42,649 nucleotides of DNA from Candidatus Cloacimonadota bacterium (GCA_018400535.1 JAGYMQ010000077.1:1-42649), one strand, 5' to 3'. Shown: positions 32,027 through 41,547, counted from the stretch's first letter. Numbers and translations: made by a program. Notes: a model not told the origin generated them from the sequence alone.

Positions 32027-33522
32027 AGTCTTTTCCTCGCTCGCTTCGATACAATATCATAAAGAAGATCTCGCCAGTTCCATTTTCGCATTGATGCTTT
32101 TTCTTTCCCTTTTGTTCTTTGTCGTTCCTGAAAATTTATCTGAGCCAATGAAACATCGATTTTGGGAATTATCGTCCAACCTTTTTTTGTGGTGATCTGC
32201 AGAAAATTGTCTGGTTCTGGTGTGATAAAATGAAGCTCCTCATTTTCCAGCGAACATTGAATATCTTGATCCTGTCGTTTCCGCCACCAATCATTGAATT
32301 CTTGCATCGTAATATTTTGTAAGCCCATTTTTTTTGTGAAACGAAAAATCTCTGACCAGAGTTCGAATTGCTGTTGATTTGGATGATGATACAAAATAAC
32401 CGGTTCTTTGCTGGCGATTTTTTCTAATATGACACGCTGATAATAATGCATTTTTTCTTTTTGAGAAAAATGGGAACGGCGCAAACGTCCCACGCTGATA
32501 GGATGGATCGGTATTTGAAGCACTTCAGAAAAATGATCTTTCAGATAGGGAAAAAAAGGTAGATCATCGTGAGCGAGTGTGAATTCGGAAGAGTAATGAA
32601 ATTGGAATTTTCCCAAAACTTTCGCGAGCTGGAAATTCCAGTCTCCAAAAGGCGAAACGAAACCGCTCGCATCAATTCCGGCATCGTGCAATTTTTCCAG
32701 ACCCTGCTGAATATTCTCATAATTTCGCTGATAATCAGGAAAAACAAGATGACGGTCACAGTGAAAACCAATTTCCTGATCTGACATTTTGCTGTAAATC
32801 TCCGTTATCATTCTTACTGAATTGGTATCGATGAACCAGCTGGCGCGAATGCTATTTTTCTGACATATTTTTTGCAGTTCGCGTGCATTATGCTCTGAAG
32901 AAAAATCTGTATCGATACGGAAAATAAAAACATTTTTGCGATTTGGATAGTTTGTTTTCTGGATGAAAGGTAAATCATTTTCGATGTGGATGATCTGTAT
33001 AATTCTTTCGATCAAACGGCGAATTTTCCCTTTGGAATTTCGGGCAACAATTTCTGATGGTAATTCTTTGCGCTCTGCAAAAAATCTTTTTCTCCGACTG
33101 GCATGATCGATGATCACGTCATCCAGAGAAAAAGAAATAATCAGAGAATTTGCTTTGCGGAAAAGAAATTGCTCGTTTACTGGAAACACAAATTTTGTCG
33201 ATGGGTAATAGAAATTTTTATTGAAATCGATTATTCCGAGATCACTAAAACTTTTGTTCATCTGCAAAAATTTTATCTTTTTCTTCTTTGCTGGAATGCC
33301 GAACCAGCGAGCGAAGGATTTTGCTTCCCATAAAACTGGTCTGTTTTGAGCAAGCCAGTCGTTCAGAAATCTTTCATTTTCAGGTAATTCATTGACGATC
33401 AGCAGGTTGTATTCATCAATTTTACTTTGCAAAGATATTTCAGAAAAATCAACTCCAATTTGCTGCAAAATTATTTTCCAGCCAGGACTCTCTTCGCTAA
33501 TGCCGATCTTGAGTTTTGTCAT
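32023..33522 (-). CDS. NodB-like polysaccharide deacetylase with extra N-terminal domain
   Basis: ATG 33522 overlaps the previous stop as ATGA and has GGAAG upstream; the track's start at 33552 lies inside that gene. This gives 499 residues. The central NodB-fold part (about residues 200-420) has the Asp motif 'FRIDTDFSS', the metal motif HxxxH as 'GFHCDRH', and 'VSPFGDWN'. The roughly 190 residues before it ('KLKIGISEESPGWKIILQQ') match no domain I know. The last 60 or so residues form a strand-rich tail. It probably deacetylates an N-acetyl sugar of the surface glycan, or is an inactive relative. No signal peptide is seen, so it would act in the cytoplasm. Confidence 0.75.
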   Translation of the reverse strand: MTKLKIGISEESPGWKIILQQIGVDFSEISLQSKIDEYNLLIVNELPENERFLNDWLAQNRPVLWEAKSFARWFGIPAKKKKIKFLQMNKSFSDLGIIDFNKNFYYPSTKFVFPVNEQFLFRKANSLIISFSLDDVIIDHASRRKRFFAERKELPSEIVARNSKGKIRRLIERIIQIIHIENDLPFIQKTNYPNRKNVFIFRIDTDFSSEHNARELQKICQKNSIRASWFIDTNSVRMITEIYSKMSDQEIGFHCDRHLVFPDYQRNYENIQQGLEKLHDAGIDASGFVSPFGDWNFQLAKVLGKFQFHYSSEFTLAHDDLPFFPYLKDHFSEVLQIPIHPISVGRLRRSHFSQKEKMHYYQRVILEKIASKEPVILYHHPNQQQFELWSEIFRFTKKMGLQNITMQEFNDWWRKRQDQDIQCSLENEELHFITPEPDNFLQITTKKGWTIIPKIDVSLAQINFQERQRTKGKEKASMRKWNWRDLLYDIVSKRARKRL

Positions 33523-34262
33523 TTTTTCTTCCACAAGATCAATTGAGTCCAATTCCAGGCAGGATAGAGCGCTGAGATCTTTTCAACAAATTTTTCTTTC
33601 CAGCTTTTCAAATTTTGATTGAAAGAAAGATAACGATGATCGATTGTTGCAAAGCCACATTTTTTGCCCATTTCGATCAATTCCTTTTTTGTATATTCGC
33701 GATAATGACCAGGATTCTCACTAAAAAACCTGATCCTGGCAAAAGGTTGAAAGCCAAAAAGTAATTTGTAACGACGAAAAAGAGCTGCTGCATTTGGCGT
33801 TGTGCAGAGTAAAAAGCCATTTTTTTTTAGCAGATAATGGAAAAATAACAAAGCAAATTCTGGCGCTTGCGAAAGATGTTCAATCACTTCAGAAAAAATG
33901 ATGATATCAAATTCAGCTTTGAACCAACTATCAATTTTTTTTGCCTGGTTCAAATCAAATGATAAGTGAGGAATTTGATCTTTATCCTGCACTGTATGGC
34001 CGCCTTCATCCTTTTCAGGAGCAAAACCAAGCGTAGATATATTTCGATAATATTTCGCCAGTTTCAAAGTTAATTCACTTTTTCCGACATCAAGTATTTC
34101 CAGGTCTTCAGCAGGAAATTTTTGCGTGATGAAATGAAAGAGATAAGAAAATCTTTTTTGATGAGTTTGTTGATATCTTGCGCGAGAAGCTGCACTGCTG
34201 GTCTGTAACTTTTCAGCTTCGATCCATCTTGCCGCGATTTTCTTATAATCTTCTTTGTTCAT
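33519..34262 (-). CDS. SAM-dependent methyltransferase, class I
   Basis: 247 residues. The SAM-binding motif I is degenerate ('LEILDVGKSELTLKLAKYY'; the usual second and third Gly are replaced). Motif II/III and later parts are recognisable: 'FDIIIFSEVIEHL' and 'LLKKNGFLLCTTPNAAALFR'. Such proteins are common in polysaccharide clusters, where they methylate a sugar. The HYREYTKKEL stretch is typical of the Methyltransf_23/11 type. It overlaps both neighbouring genes by four bases. Confidence 0.82.
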   Translation of the reverse strand: MNKEDYKKIAARWIEAEKLQTSSAASRARYQQTHQKRFSYLFHFITQKFPAEDLEILDVGKSELTLKLAKYYRNISTLGFAPEKDEGGHTVQDKDQIPHLSFDLNQAKKIDSWFKAEFDIIIFSEVIEHLSQAPEFALLFFHYLLKKNGFLLCTTPNAAALFRRYKLLFGFQPFARIRFFSENPGHYREYTKKELIEMGKKCGFATIDHRYLSFNQNLKSWKEKFVEKISALYPAWNWTQLILWKKK

Positions 34263-35374
34263 AAAAGATCCTGATAAAATTGTTGATATTTTGCCAGCGT
34301 TTTTTGCCAGGAAAATTTTTCATTGAAATCTCGAAATGCTTCGCTGGAAATGGTTAGCATTCTTTTTTTCAGTTCCAAAATACCCTGTGCAATATTTTCG
34401 CTATCTGGCTTTACGATCTGGGCGAAATCTTCCGAAATAAATTCACTCAATCCTCCTACGTTTGTAACTAAAAATGGTTTTTCCAAGGCTGCAAAAAGAA
34501 AAGGTAAACTGCTCTGGGTAGCACTGTGATAGGGCAAAAGACAAAAATCAGCCGCATGAATTTCAGCAAACATTTCTTTGTAGCTCAAATAACGATTTTC
34601 CAAAATGATATTTTTCTGCAATTTTTTTTTCTGGATCAATTCGTGTAAACGGGAAGCGTATTCTTTTGAACTTTTTCCCAGAATACGAAATCTGAGATTT
34701 TGTAACTGATCATTTTTTTTCAGCAAAGCAATTGCTTGAATCAGAAGATCGATGCCTTTGTATGCGCGAATCGAACCCACGAAAAGAGCAGTGTTATTTT
34801 GATTTTGTTTTTGTGGTTGGAATTTTTTCATCTCCGTCACAAAGCAATTTCCATGTTCGATGACAGAGATCTTTTTCTGCAATTCTGGAGTAAATTTATT
34901 TTTTACAAAATCTGATAAGCAGATGATACGATCAAAATATTGGAAGATCTTTTTCTCGAACAAACGCAGCTTTTTCTTGTTATGAGGAAAATAATTATGA
35001 CGCGTTAACACAATTTTCACGTTCACTGCATGTAAATTTTTGATGAAAAAAAATTCATAAAAAGGGAAATTCAACCAATTAAAATGAACAATATCAGCTT
35101 TTTCTTTTTTGATCTTTATCAGCAATTTTTTCAAAGATATCGGATAAGAAATAAATTTGATGAGTTTCCGAAAAAAATTTATTTTGATCCGATTTGAATA
35201 TTTGAAGAAAAAATAATCCGCGATATGATAATAGTTTTCTTCATAATAATCTGTGATCTTGGGCACGTAAGTTGTGAAAAAAGAGATATTTATTCTCCGT
35301 TTTCGTAAAGATCGAATTAGTGGATAGTTCAATCTGGGAGTGGTATTATTCGGATCGATGTAAAAAATCTTCAT
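34259..35374 (-). CDS. glycosyltransferase family 4
   Basis: 371 residues, GT-B fold. The N-terminal half includes 'ADIVHFNWLNFPFYEF' and 'VKIVLTRHNYFPH'. The C-terminal half has 'ALFVGSIRAYKGIDLLIQAI', 'FRILGKSSKEYA' and the catalytic region 'ADFCLLPYHSATQSSLPFLFA' (first part quoted). The usual EX7E Glu near there is not obvious, so the retaining-GT4 assignment rests on the overall pattern. The start overlaps the stop of the secreted propeller gene by one base (TAATG). Confidence 0.85.
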   Translation of the reverse strand: MKIFYIDPNNTTPRLNYPLIRSLRKRRINISFFTTYVPKITDYYEENYYHIADYFFFKYSNRIKINFFRKLIKFISYPISLKKLLIKIKKEKADIVHFNWLNFPFYEFFFIKNLHAVNVKIVLTRHNYFPHNKKKLRLFEKKIFQYFDRIICLSDFVKNKFTPELQKKISVIEHGNCFVTEMKKFQPQKQNQNNTALFVGSIRAYKGIDLLIQAIALLKKNDQLQNLRFRILGKSSKEYASRLHELIQKKKLQKNIILENRYLSYKEMFAEIHAADFCLLPYHSATQSSLPFLFAALEKPFLVTNVGGLSEFISEDFAQIVKPDSENIAQGILELKKRMLTISSEAFRDFNEKFSWQKTLAKYQQFYQDLL

Positions 35375-37782
35375 TATCGAATGAGGGCGATCTTTCCTTT
35401 TTTGATCTGACCGTCTTCAGTAGAGATCAAGAAAAAATACATTCCAGAGCTGCAGTCTTTCCCAGCTTCATTTGTTCCGTCCCAGCTGAATTGTTCATAA
35501 ATATCTTTGTCCAAGATCCTGATCAATTCACCATTTAGATCATAAATACGACATTTTGTTTTTCCCAACGGCATCGTGATAGCAGTTTGATTTTTGATCT
35601 TCAAAGTTTCATCTTTTTCGGGATAAAAGGGATTAGGAAAAGCGATCACTTCATTCAATTCAGTTTCTGTATTTTGCTCTTCAGCAATGCCGATCTCGAC
35701 AGTATTCAATCCATTTGTCGTGCCAATATAAAGAATTCCTGTTATCTCATTATAAACCAGATCGTTAATAATATTTGCCAGCAGCGCAGAATTATCCATC
35801 GTGATATTTGTGAACGTATCTTCTTCCACATCAAAGATCGTGATGCCAGCTGTAGCTGTGCCTATCCAGACACGATTGAATGGATCAACAAAAAGCGCTG
35901 TCGGATATGTACTTTGTGAACCATACAGCCGTTCCTGACCTTCATAATACCAATATTCAGGATTGGGGTTGTCTTCGCTTCCATACCAACTATTATTCAA
36001 CCAGACTTTTTTCTTGATACTCGTTCCATATTTAAACCAGTCAATTCCATCGAACATATAGAGTCCTGAACCAGCTGCGATCCAGATTTCTTCTGTTCCA
36101 AAATCATTGCGGCGAGAAGTGATATCATATACTTGAGTCGTGGCAATATCGACGGAAGGCGGTTTGATCCAATATTCACCATTATTTTGCGGACGGCTGA
36201 GACGATTCCAGATACGGATTCCGTTGTATCGCATTCCAAACACGATCTTTTCTTCTGCAATATGAACATTCAGAAAATCAGAAAAATCTAAGGCAGCAGC
36301 AGGTTCAAAAACTTCAAAAGAGTCGATTATAACATCATTTTGATCCATCACAACAATATTATTGGGATAGGAGCCGATCCACATATTATTATCCAAACCA
36401 TTTTCGATCAGACTGATGGAATTTGAGCTCAATCCGGTTAATTGATTGGCGGTAAATATTTCCCAGTTATCATTATTTTCATCATAACGAGAAAAACCAT
36501 GTCCCCAGGAACCGAACCATTTTCGGTCATTTCCATCGATCTCGATATTCATGATATCATTATTTTGCAAGGGTGAATTGTAAATTGTAAAATTCTGCCA
36601 GTGTTCGTCTTCAAGAACAGAAATTCCGCGAGAATCTCTTTCATTAAAAACTCCCAACTGTCCATTTGCCAGCCATAAATTTTTATCTGCATCAAGTTCC
36701 AATTCTGTAGCAAGGTTGGAATTCAGGCAATTTGCTTCTTTTTTGGAAGTCCATTCTTCAGTTTCCAGATCATAGCAGAAGAATCCTTCTCCCCAGGTAT
36801 AGAAATAGATCTTCTTATCGATCTCTTCCATTCCCATGATCTCAGTTTCAAATAAGCCAAGCTCATCTTTTGAAAAAGATTCTGGTATAGAAGTGGTTTG
36901 ATCGTTGAATCGAAAAAGAGCGATATTCGTCGAGTCTATAACATTTTGTTCAGTTTCGCTCCAGAAACCTGCTCCTGACCAAAAATTAAATTCGGAATCG
37001 ATAAAAACAGGAAAAAGAGAGGACGTCTCATTCTGGAAAAAATCTTCTTCTTTGATGATCCAATTCAGATTAGGAAAACAGGAAAAAGCTATCCCTCTTT
37101 TTGTTCCCACTAATACAATGTCCTGATAGATAGCAATATCATTTATTTCAGAACTGGGTAAAGAAGAATTTGAGTTATTAAGATGTTGCCAGGCAGAATC
37201 TATCTGTAGAGAATCAATGTGAACATAATCCAGTCCGTTGTAGCTTCCTACAAAAAGATGACCGGAATTGGCAACTGCCAGCGCAGTGATATTATCAGCT
37301 GCTAGTTGATTGGAAGAATCATAGTTATTTAACAGCAATGGAAAGGAAAGCGAAGCTTCTTCTCTAAAAACACTGAGACCACTTTTTGTGGCGATGAAAA
37401 GGAGAGAATCATATTGCACAATTTCATTGACTTTTTTATCAGCCAACCCGAGTGTTTCAGAAATGGGCATCACAAATATGCTGCCATCGAATCTATCCAG
37501 ACCGCTCGTAGCAGTTCCCAATAAAAGTTGATCATTGAAAGGAAAATATTCCAGCGCTCGCAGATTGTTATCACTCAATCCGTTCAGTGTTGTATAAACT
37601 TGCTCAAATTCGTCTGACAATGGATCATAGATCATCAATCCACCCCAGCTAGCCAGATACAATTTTTCTTCAAATTGCGTCAGGTCAGAGATATGATTTG
37701 TATTCGTGAAAGCTTGCCAATTTTGCAATCCAATTAGAAAAGCAGCGAAAGACATTATTATCAGGATTAACTTGATTTTCAT
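35374..37782 (-). CDS. secreted two-propeller protein with C-terminal sorting domain, PorZ-like
   Basis: 802 residues: signal peptide ('MKIKLILIIMSFAAFLIG'), then many propeller blades of the 'NGLSDNNLRALEYF', 'LWLANGQLGVF' and 'VWIGTATAGITIFD' type, enough for two beta-propellers. A C-terminal domain of about 90 residues starts 'VIAFPNPFYPEKDE' and ends 'GMYFFLISTEDGQIKKG'. This is the layout of PorZ, the T9SS surface protein that handles the anionic LPS used to anchor cargo. Placement inside a surface-glycan operon, 2 bp after the initiating sugar transferase, fits such a role (inference). A generic secreted 'regulator propeller' protein is the alternative. Confidence 0.8.
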   Translation of the reverse strand: MKIKLILIIMSFAAFLIGLQNWQAFTNTNHISDLTQFEEKLYLASWGGLMIYDPLSDEFEQVYTTLNGLSDNNLRALEYFPFNDQLLLGTATSGLDRFDGSIFVMPISETLGLADKKVNEIVQYDSLLFIATKSGLSVFREEASLSFPLLLNNYDSSNQLAADNITALAVANSGHLFVGSYNGLDYVHIDSLQIDSAWQHLNNSNSSLPSSEINDIAIYQDIVLVGTKRGIAFSCFPNLNWIIKEEDFFQNETSSLFPVFIDSEFNFWSGAGFWSETEQNVIDSTNIALFRFNDQTTSIPESFSKDELGLFETEIMGMEEIDKKIYFYTWGEGFFCYDLETEEWTSKKEANCLNSNLATELELDADKNLWLANGQLGVFNERDSRGISVLEDEHWQNFTIYNSPLQNNDIMNIEIDGNDRKWFGSWGHGFSRYDENNDNWEIFTANQLTGLSSNSISLIENGLDNNMWIGSYPNNIVVMDQNDVIIDSFEVFEPAAALDFSDFLNVHIAEEKIVFGMRYNGIRIWNRLSRPQNNGEYWIKPPSVDIATTQVYDITSRRNDFGTEEIWIAAGSGLYMFDGIDWFKYGTSIKKKVWLNNSWYGSEDNPNPEYWYYEGQERLYGSQSTYPTALFVDPFNRVWIGTATAGITIFDVEEDTFTNITMDNSALLANIINDLVYNEITGILYIGTTNGLNTVEIGIAEEQNTETELNEVIAFPNPFYPEKDETLKIKNQTAITMPLGKTKCRIYDLNGELIRILDKDIYEQFSWDGTNEAGKDCSSGMYFFLISTEDGQIKKGKIALIR

Positions 37783-37784
37783 AA

Positions 37785-39146
37785 TTACCTACCTTTATGA
37801 GAAAAAACTGTGCTAATTGTTTTTAGAATTATCGATATGTCAAGTAGCAAAGAACGATTTTTGATGTAAAATAGATCATATTGCAGCTTTTTGAGCGTAT
37901 CTTCCAGCTCGGGAGAATGATATTCATTTGAGACCTGATCCCAACCGGTGATTCCTGGTTTGATCAGCATTCTTTCATTATAAAACGGAATTTTTTGTTC
38001 AAGGCTTTTAATCAGTTCCGGGCGTTCAGGTCGAGGACCAACAAAGCTCATATCACCTTTAATGACATTGATCAACTGCGGAGTTTCATCCAATCTGATC
38101 TTTCGCAAAAAAGAGCCAAATTTCGTGATACGTTCATCATTTATCTCTGTCGGATCAAAATTATCGGTCACTTTCATCGTGCGAAATTTGTAGATTGTAA
38201 ATTTTTCTCCGTTTTTTCCACGTCTGATCTGTTTGAAAAGAATCGAGCCTTTACTTTCAAATTTTATGATCAGCGCGATAAAGAGCCAGGCAGGGAAAAA
38301 GATGAGGAAAAAGAAAATAGCGAGAATTAGATCGGTCAATCGTTTGAATTTGTCATAAATATTCTTATTCCCTTCTTCCAGATTTTCCAGAAACCAAGTT
38401 TTATTGATGATATTGATCGGAACTTTTCCAGTAATATCTTCGTAGAAATGAGTGAAATTAACAAAATTCAACTTTAAAGATAAACATTGGAAAAGCATCG
38501 AGGTTAATTTTTCTGATGAAACCGGATCAACAGCGAGAATAAGCGTGGAAATCTGCAAATTCGTTATCAATTCTTTGATATTTTTATTTTCATGATAAAT
38601 TTTGATCGTCTTAAATTCTGGCACTTCTTTTTTTTCAAGACAATAAATAAATTTGATGTCAAAACCGAATTGCTTCTTTCCTTGAAATTCCTTCAGCATT
38701 TCTTTGACTTGATCATTAAAACCGATGATCGCAACTTTATCCTTTGGTAGATAGGCTTTTAATGACCAATTAAAGAAATTTCGCCATAAAAAAAACAACA
38801 ATCCAAAAATGAGCATAAAAAGCAAAAGATTGGTTTTGGGTTCAATGCTGATGCGGGGAACCGTGTAAAAAAAGAGCACAGAAAATCCCCCACAAATAAC
38901 GAAGCTTTGCAAAGCTAAACGATAAAATCTGCGATTATTAATAGCATAATTGAGGTTATACAGTTCAGAAATATAAAAGATGAACAACCAAAAAAGGAAA
39001 ATGAGAGAAAAAGGAGTGATGTGCAGTTTCCAATAATATAAATCTGGCTTACTCATATGTCTCACGTATAAAGTGATATACAGAGCAGCATACAGCAGAA
39101 CCACATCTCCTATAAAAATCAGGAATTTACGAAATTTATTATTCAT
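37785..39146 (-). CDS. polyprenyl-phosphate sugar-1-phosphate transferase (WbaP/WcaJ type)
   Basis: 453 residues. Four or five N-terminal membrane helices and a central Rossmann-like domain ('KVAIIGFNDQVKEML') precede the bacterial sugar transferase domain. That domain has 'ILFKQIRRGKNGEKFTIYKFRTM', 'LRKIRLDETPQLINVIKGDM' and 'FVGPRPERPEL'. It starts glycan synthesis by moving sugar-1-phosphate onto undecaprenyl phosphate, consistent with being first in the operon. ATG 39146 has no Shine-Dalgarno sequence, unlike most genes here, and a putative promoter lies immediately upstream, so translation may be leaderless. Confidence 0.92.
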   Translation of the reverse strand: MNNKFRKFLIFIGDVVLLYAALYITLYVRHMSKPDLYYWKLHITPFSLIFLFWLFIFYISELYNLNYAINNRRFYRLALQSFVICGGFSVLFFYTVPRISIEPKTNLLLFMLIFGLLFFLWRNFFNWSLKAYLPKDKVAIIGFNDQVKEMLKEFQGKKQFGFDIKFIYCLEKKEVPEFKTIKIYHENKNIKELITNLQISTLILAVDPVSSEKLTSMLFQCLSLKLNFVNFTHFYEDITGKVPINIINKTWFLENLEEGNKNIYDKFKRLTDLILAIFFFLIFFPAWLFIALIIKFESKGSILFKQIRRGKNGEKFTIYKFRTMKVTDNFDPTEINDERITKFGSFLRKIRLDETPQLINVIKGDMSFVGPRPERPELIKSLEQKIPFYNERMLIKPGITGWDQVSNEYHSPELEDTLKKLQYDLFYIKNRSLLLDISIILKTISTVFSHKGR

Positions 39147-39153
39147 ATTTTTT

Positions 39154-39181
39154 CAAATCTATAAACTGCTTTTATTGTCAA
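39154..39181 (-). promoter_or_regulatory. putative promoter of the polysaccharide operon, Bacteroidota-like
   Basis: On the minus strand TTGACA (39181-39176) is followed 14 bases later by TAGATTTG (39161-39154), a match to the TAnnTTTG -7 element of Bacteroidota. Transcription would start within a few bases of ATG 39146. Only this one convincing match was seen, so it is tentative. Confidence 0.35.
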
Positions 39182-39239
39182 TAAATATTGCATTTCATTC
39201 GATCTCAATGAGAAATTATTAGATCATTCCGTAAAAAAA

Positions 39240-40223
39240 TCAGCAGATTCGTGGAAGTGGATCAGAATCCAAGATCGGAAGTGGTCGCAGTCCACCAATT
39301 TCGGTGCGCAGATAAACGCCTTGCAATTCATCTGTAACTTCGCCGATCTCAATTGCATTTCTACCCAATTCGTGCTTTTTCATTTTGGAGATCAGCATTT
39401 TTGTATCATCTTTAACAAAAGCAACCAATTTCCCTTCATTAGCCATATAGAGCGGATCTAAACCCAAAAGTTCGCTGATCGAAGTTACGATTGAACTAAC
39501 GGGAATTTTTTTGGAGTCAAGGATGATACCCAGTTTAGTTTCTTCAGCGATCTCATTCAAGATCGTTGCCACACCGCCTCGCGTTGCATCTCGCAAGAAA
39601 TTGACATCTCCATTTTCCAACATCAATTGCACCAGCTTATCTAATGCTGCACAATCGCTTCGCGGAGCGGGAGAAAGTTCCAGCTTTTGCCGCAGATTGA
39701 TGAGAGCGATCGTGTGATCTCCCAAGTTCCCGTTTACTAATATTTTATCTCCATTACGGACTTTCTTCGCAGAAAGTTTGTTTTTTTCTACAAATTGACC
39801 AATTCCAGTTGTCGTAATAAAAATTCCATCAGCTTTTCCTTTTTCCACGACTTTCGTATCACCACCCAAGATCTGAACTCGCGCAGCTTCTGCTTCCTTT
39901 TGCATTGAATAAACGATCTTTTTGAGATCGGAGAAACGAAATCCTGCTTCGATAATGAAGGCTACCACGATAAATTTGGGAATCGCTCCGCTCATCGCCA
40001 CATCATTTATCGTGCCTGTGATCGCTAATTTTCCAATATCACCACCAGGAAAAAACAACGGACTGATCACGTGCGCATCTGTGGAAATAACCATGTTTTT
40101 ACCAATTTCTGCGCTGTCATCCAATGAAGTAATTTTGAATTCGCTGGCAAAAACAGAATTGATCAGTTCTCTGGTCAATCCTGCACCGCTTCCGTGTCCA
40201 ATTGTGATTTTGTCAATTCTCAT
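39240..40223 (-). CDS. hypE: [NiFe]-hydrogenase maturation protein HypE
   Basis: ATP-dependent dehydratase that turns a C-terminal thiocarboxamide into the thiocyanate that becomes the CN ligand of the active-site iron. ATG 40223, with GGAA upstream, starts the conserved 'KITIGHGSGAGLTRELI'; the track's start at 40256 adds 11 non-conserved residues. Length is 327. It ends 'DSDPLPRIC', with the essential terminal cysteine. 'ILGGDTKVVEKGKAD' and 'DATRGGVATILNEIA' are further family blocks. It is the last gene of hypF-C-D-E. Confidence 0.95.
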   Translation of the reverse strand: MRIDKITIGHGSGAGLTRELINSVFASEFKITSLDDSAEIGKNMVISTDAHVISPLFFPGGDIGKLAITGTINDVAMSGAIPKFIVVAFIIEAGFRFSDLKKIVYSMQKEAEAARVQILGGDTKVVEKGKADGIFITTTGIGQFVEKNKLSAKKVRNGDKILVNGNLGDHTIALINLRQKLELSPAPRSDCAALDKLVQLMLENGDVNFLRDATRGGVATILNEIAEETKLGIILDSKKIPVSSIVTSISELLGLDPLYMANEGKLVAFVKDDTKMLISKMKKHELGRNAIEIGEVTDELQGVYLRTEIGGLRPLPILDSDPLPRIC

Positions 40224-40271
40224 TATTATTTCCTTCGATTTTGCTTGGAGTGACAAATTATTTCATTTTTT

Positions 40272-41330
40272 TCAACTTTCATATTTGTAATAAGCTGCAC
40301 AGCTTCCTTCTCCCGAAACCATACAAGGTCCGATTGGATTGGTTGGAGTACATAAATTTCCAAACAGTTTGCATTCAGGTGGGATTGCTTTACCTTTCAA
40401 AACGTCAGCACAACGGCAGCCTTCAGGTTCTTTGGTTGGTTTTAAGGAAATTTGATATTTTTGAAAAGCATCAAACTGCTGATATTCATCTCCTAATTTC
40501 AAACCAGAATTTTTTATTTCTCCCAATCCACGCCATTCCGTATCACACGTCACAAAAACTTTTTTAATGATATTTTGTGCTGTTATATTTCCTTCATCTT
40601 TCACGACGCGAGAATATTTATTTTGGATTTGAGGAATATTTTCACTGATCTGATCTGTAAGCGTTTTTATCCCGATAAAAATATCCAGCGGTTCAAAGCC
40701 AGTTATCACACCGCCGATCCCGTATTTCCTGGGAAGCGCAGAAAAAGCTTTTTTCCCGATAATAACGCTTACATGACCGGGCAAAATAAAACCATCGATC
40801 TTGATATCCTGAGATTGTAATAGAGCTTTTAAGGCAGGTGGGATTGTTTTCAAAGATGATAGAATAGAAAAATTTTCCAGGTTTTTCTTTTTCGCTTCCA
40901 GAATTGTCTGTGCAATGCCGGGAATGGTTGTTTCAAAGCCAATCGCCACAAAAACTGTTTCTTTTGTTTCCGCAAATTTCAAGGCATCGAGAGGAGAATA
41001 GACCAATTGAATATCTCTGCCTTGGCTTTTTGCTTCCGCCAGACTGGAAGAGGAACCAGGAACACGCATCAGATCACCGAAAGTTACGATCGTTACATCT
41101 TCCAACTGCAAAACAGCGTCAATTATTGATTGCGGCGTTACGCAAACTGGACAACCTGGGCCAGAAAGTAATTTGATGGTTTTCGGAAGTAATTTTCTGA
41201 TACCCCAATGTCCAATTGCCATCGTATGTGATCCGCAAACTTCCATCAATTTGATCGGTTTTTGCCAGTTTGAAAGTTCTGCAATTATTTCTTTGATCAA
41301 TTTGGGATCACGAAAATTATTTAATTCCAT
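40272..41330 (-). CDS. hypD: [NiFe]-hydrogenase maturation protein HypD
   Basis: Iron-sulfur scaffold on which Fe(CN)2CO is put together with HypC. Conserved 'MEVCGSHTMAIG' (Cys32, His35) and 'GPGCPVCVTP' are present. The C-terminal cysteine cluster for the 4Fe-4S centre reads 'GCRCADVLKG', 'PPECKLFG', 'LCTP' and 'IGPCMVS'. Length 352 is normal. It overlaps hypC by 14 bp. Confidence 0.95.
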   Translation of the reverse strand: MELNNFRDPKLIKEIIAELSNWQKPIKLMEVCGSHTMAIGHWGIRKLLPKTIKLLSGPGCPVCVTPQSIIDAVLQLEDVTIVTFGDLMRVPGSSSSLAEAKSQGRDIQLVYSPLDALKFAETKETVFVAIGFETTIPGIAQTILEAKKKNLENFSILSSLKTIPPALKALLQSQDIKIDGFILPGHVSVIIGKKAFSALPRKYGIGGVITGFEPLDIFIGIKTLTDQISENIPQIQNKYSRVVKDEGNITAQNIIKKVFVTCDTEWRGLGEIKNSGLKLGDEYQQFDAFQKYQISLKPTKEPEGCRCADVLKGKAIPPECKLFGNLCTPTNPIGPCMVSGEGSCAAYYKYES

Positions 41331-41535
41331 AAGCCGCTTGCAATAATTCGATCGTTTCCTGCGCCTCTTTTTCCGAAATTATTTCCAGAGCAAATCCCGT
41401 GTGTAAAAGGACCCATTCACCTTCTTTGATCTGGGGAACAAAAGCGAGTGAAATTTCTTTGTTCACTCCACCCAGATCAACGATTCCGATCTCACCTTTT
41501 TTTTCAATCAATTTTGCGGGAATTGCCAGACACAT
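41317..41535 (-). CDS. hypC: [NiFe]-hydrogenase maturation chaperone HypC
   Basis: 72-residue chaperone that carries iron with HypD and delivers it to the large subunit. The N-terminal 'MCLAIPAKLI' has the essential Cys2. 'IVDLGGVNKEISLAFVP' and 'GEWVLLHTGFALEII' are typical of the HypC/HupF family. It starts 12 bp after hypF and overlaps hypD. Confidence 0.96.
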   Translation of the reverse strand: MCLAIPAKLIEKKGEIGIVDLGGVNKEISLAFVPQIKEGEWVLLHTGFALEIISEKEAQETIELLQAAYGIK

Positions 41536-41547
41536 AATATTTCCTCT

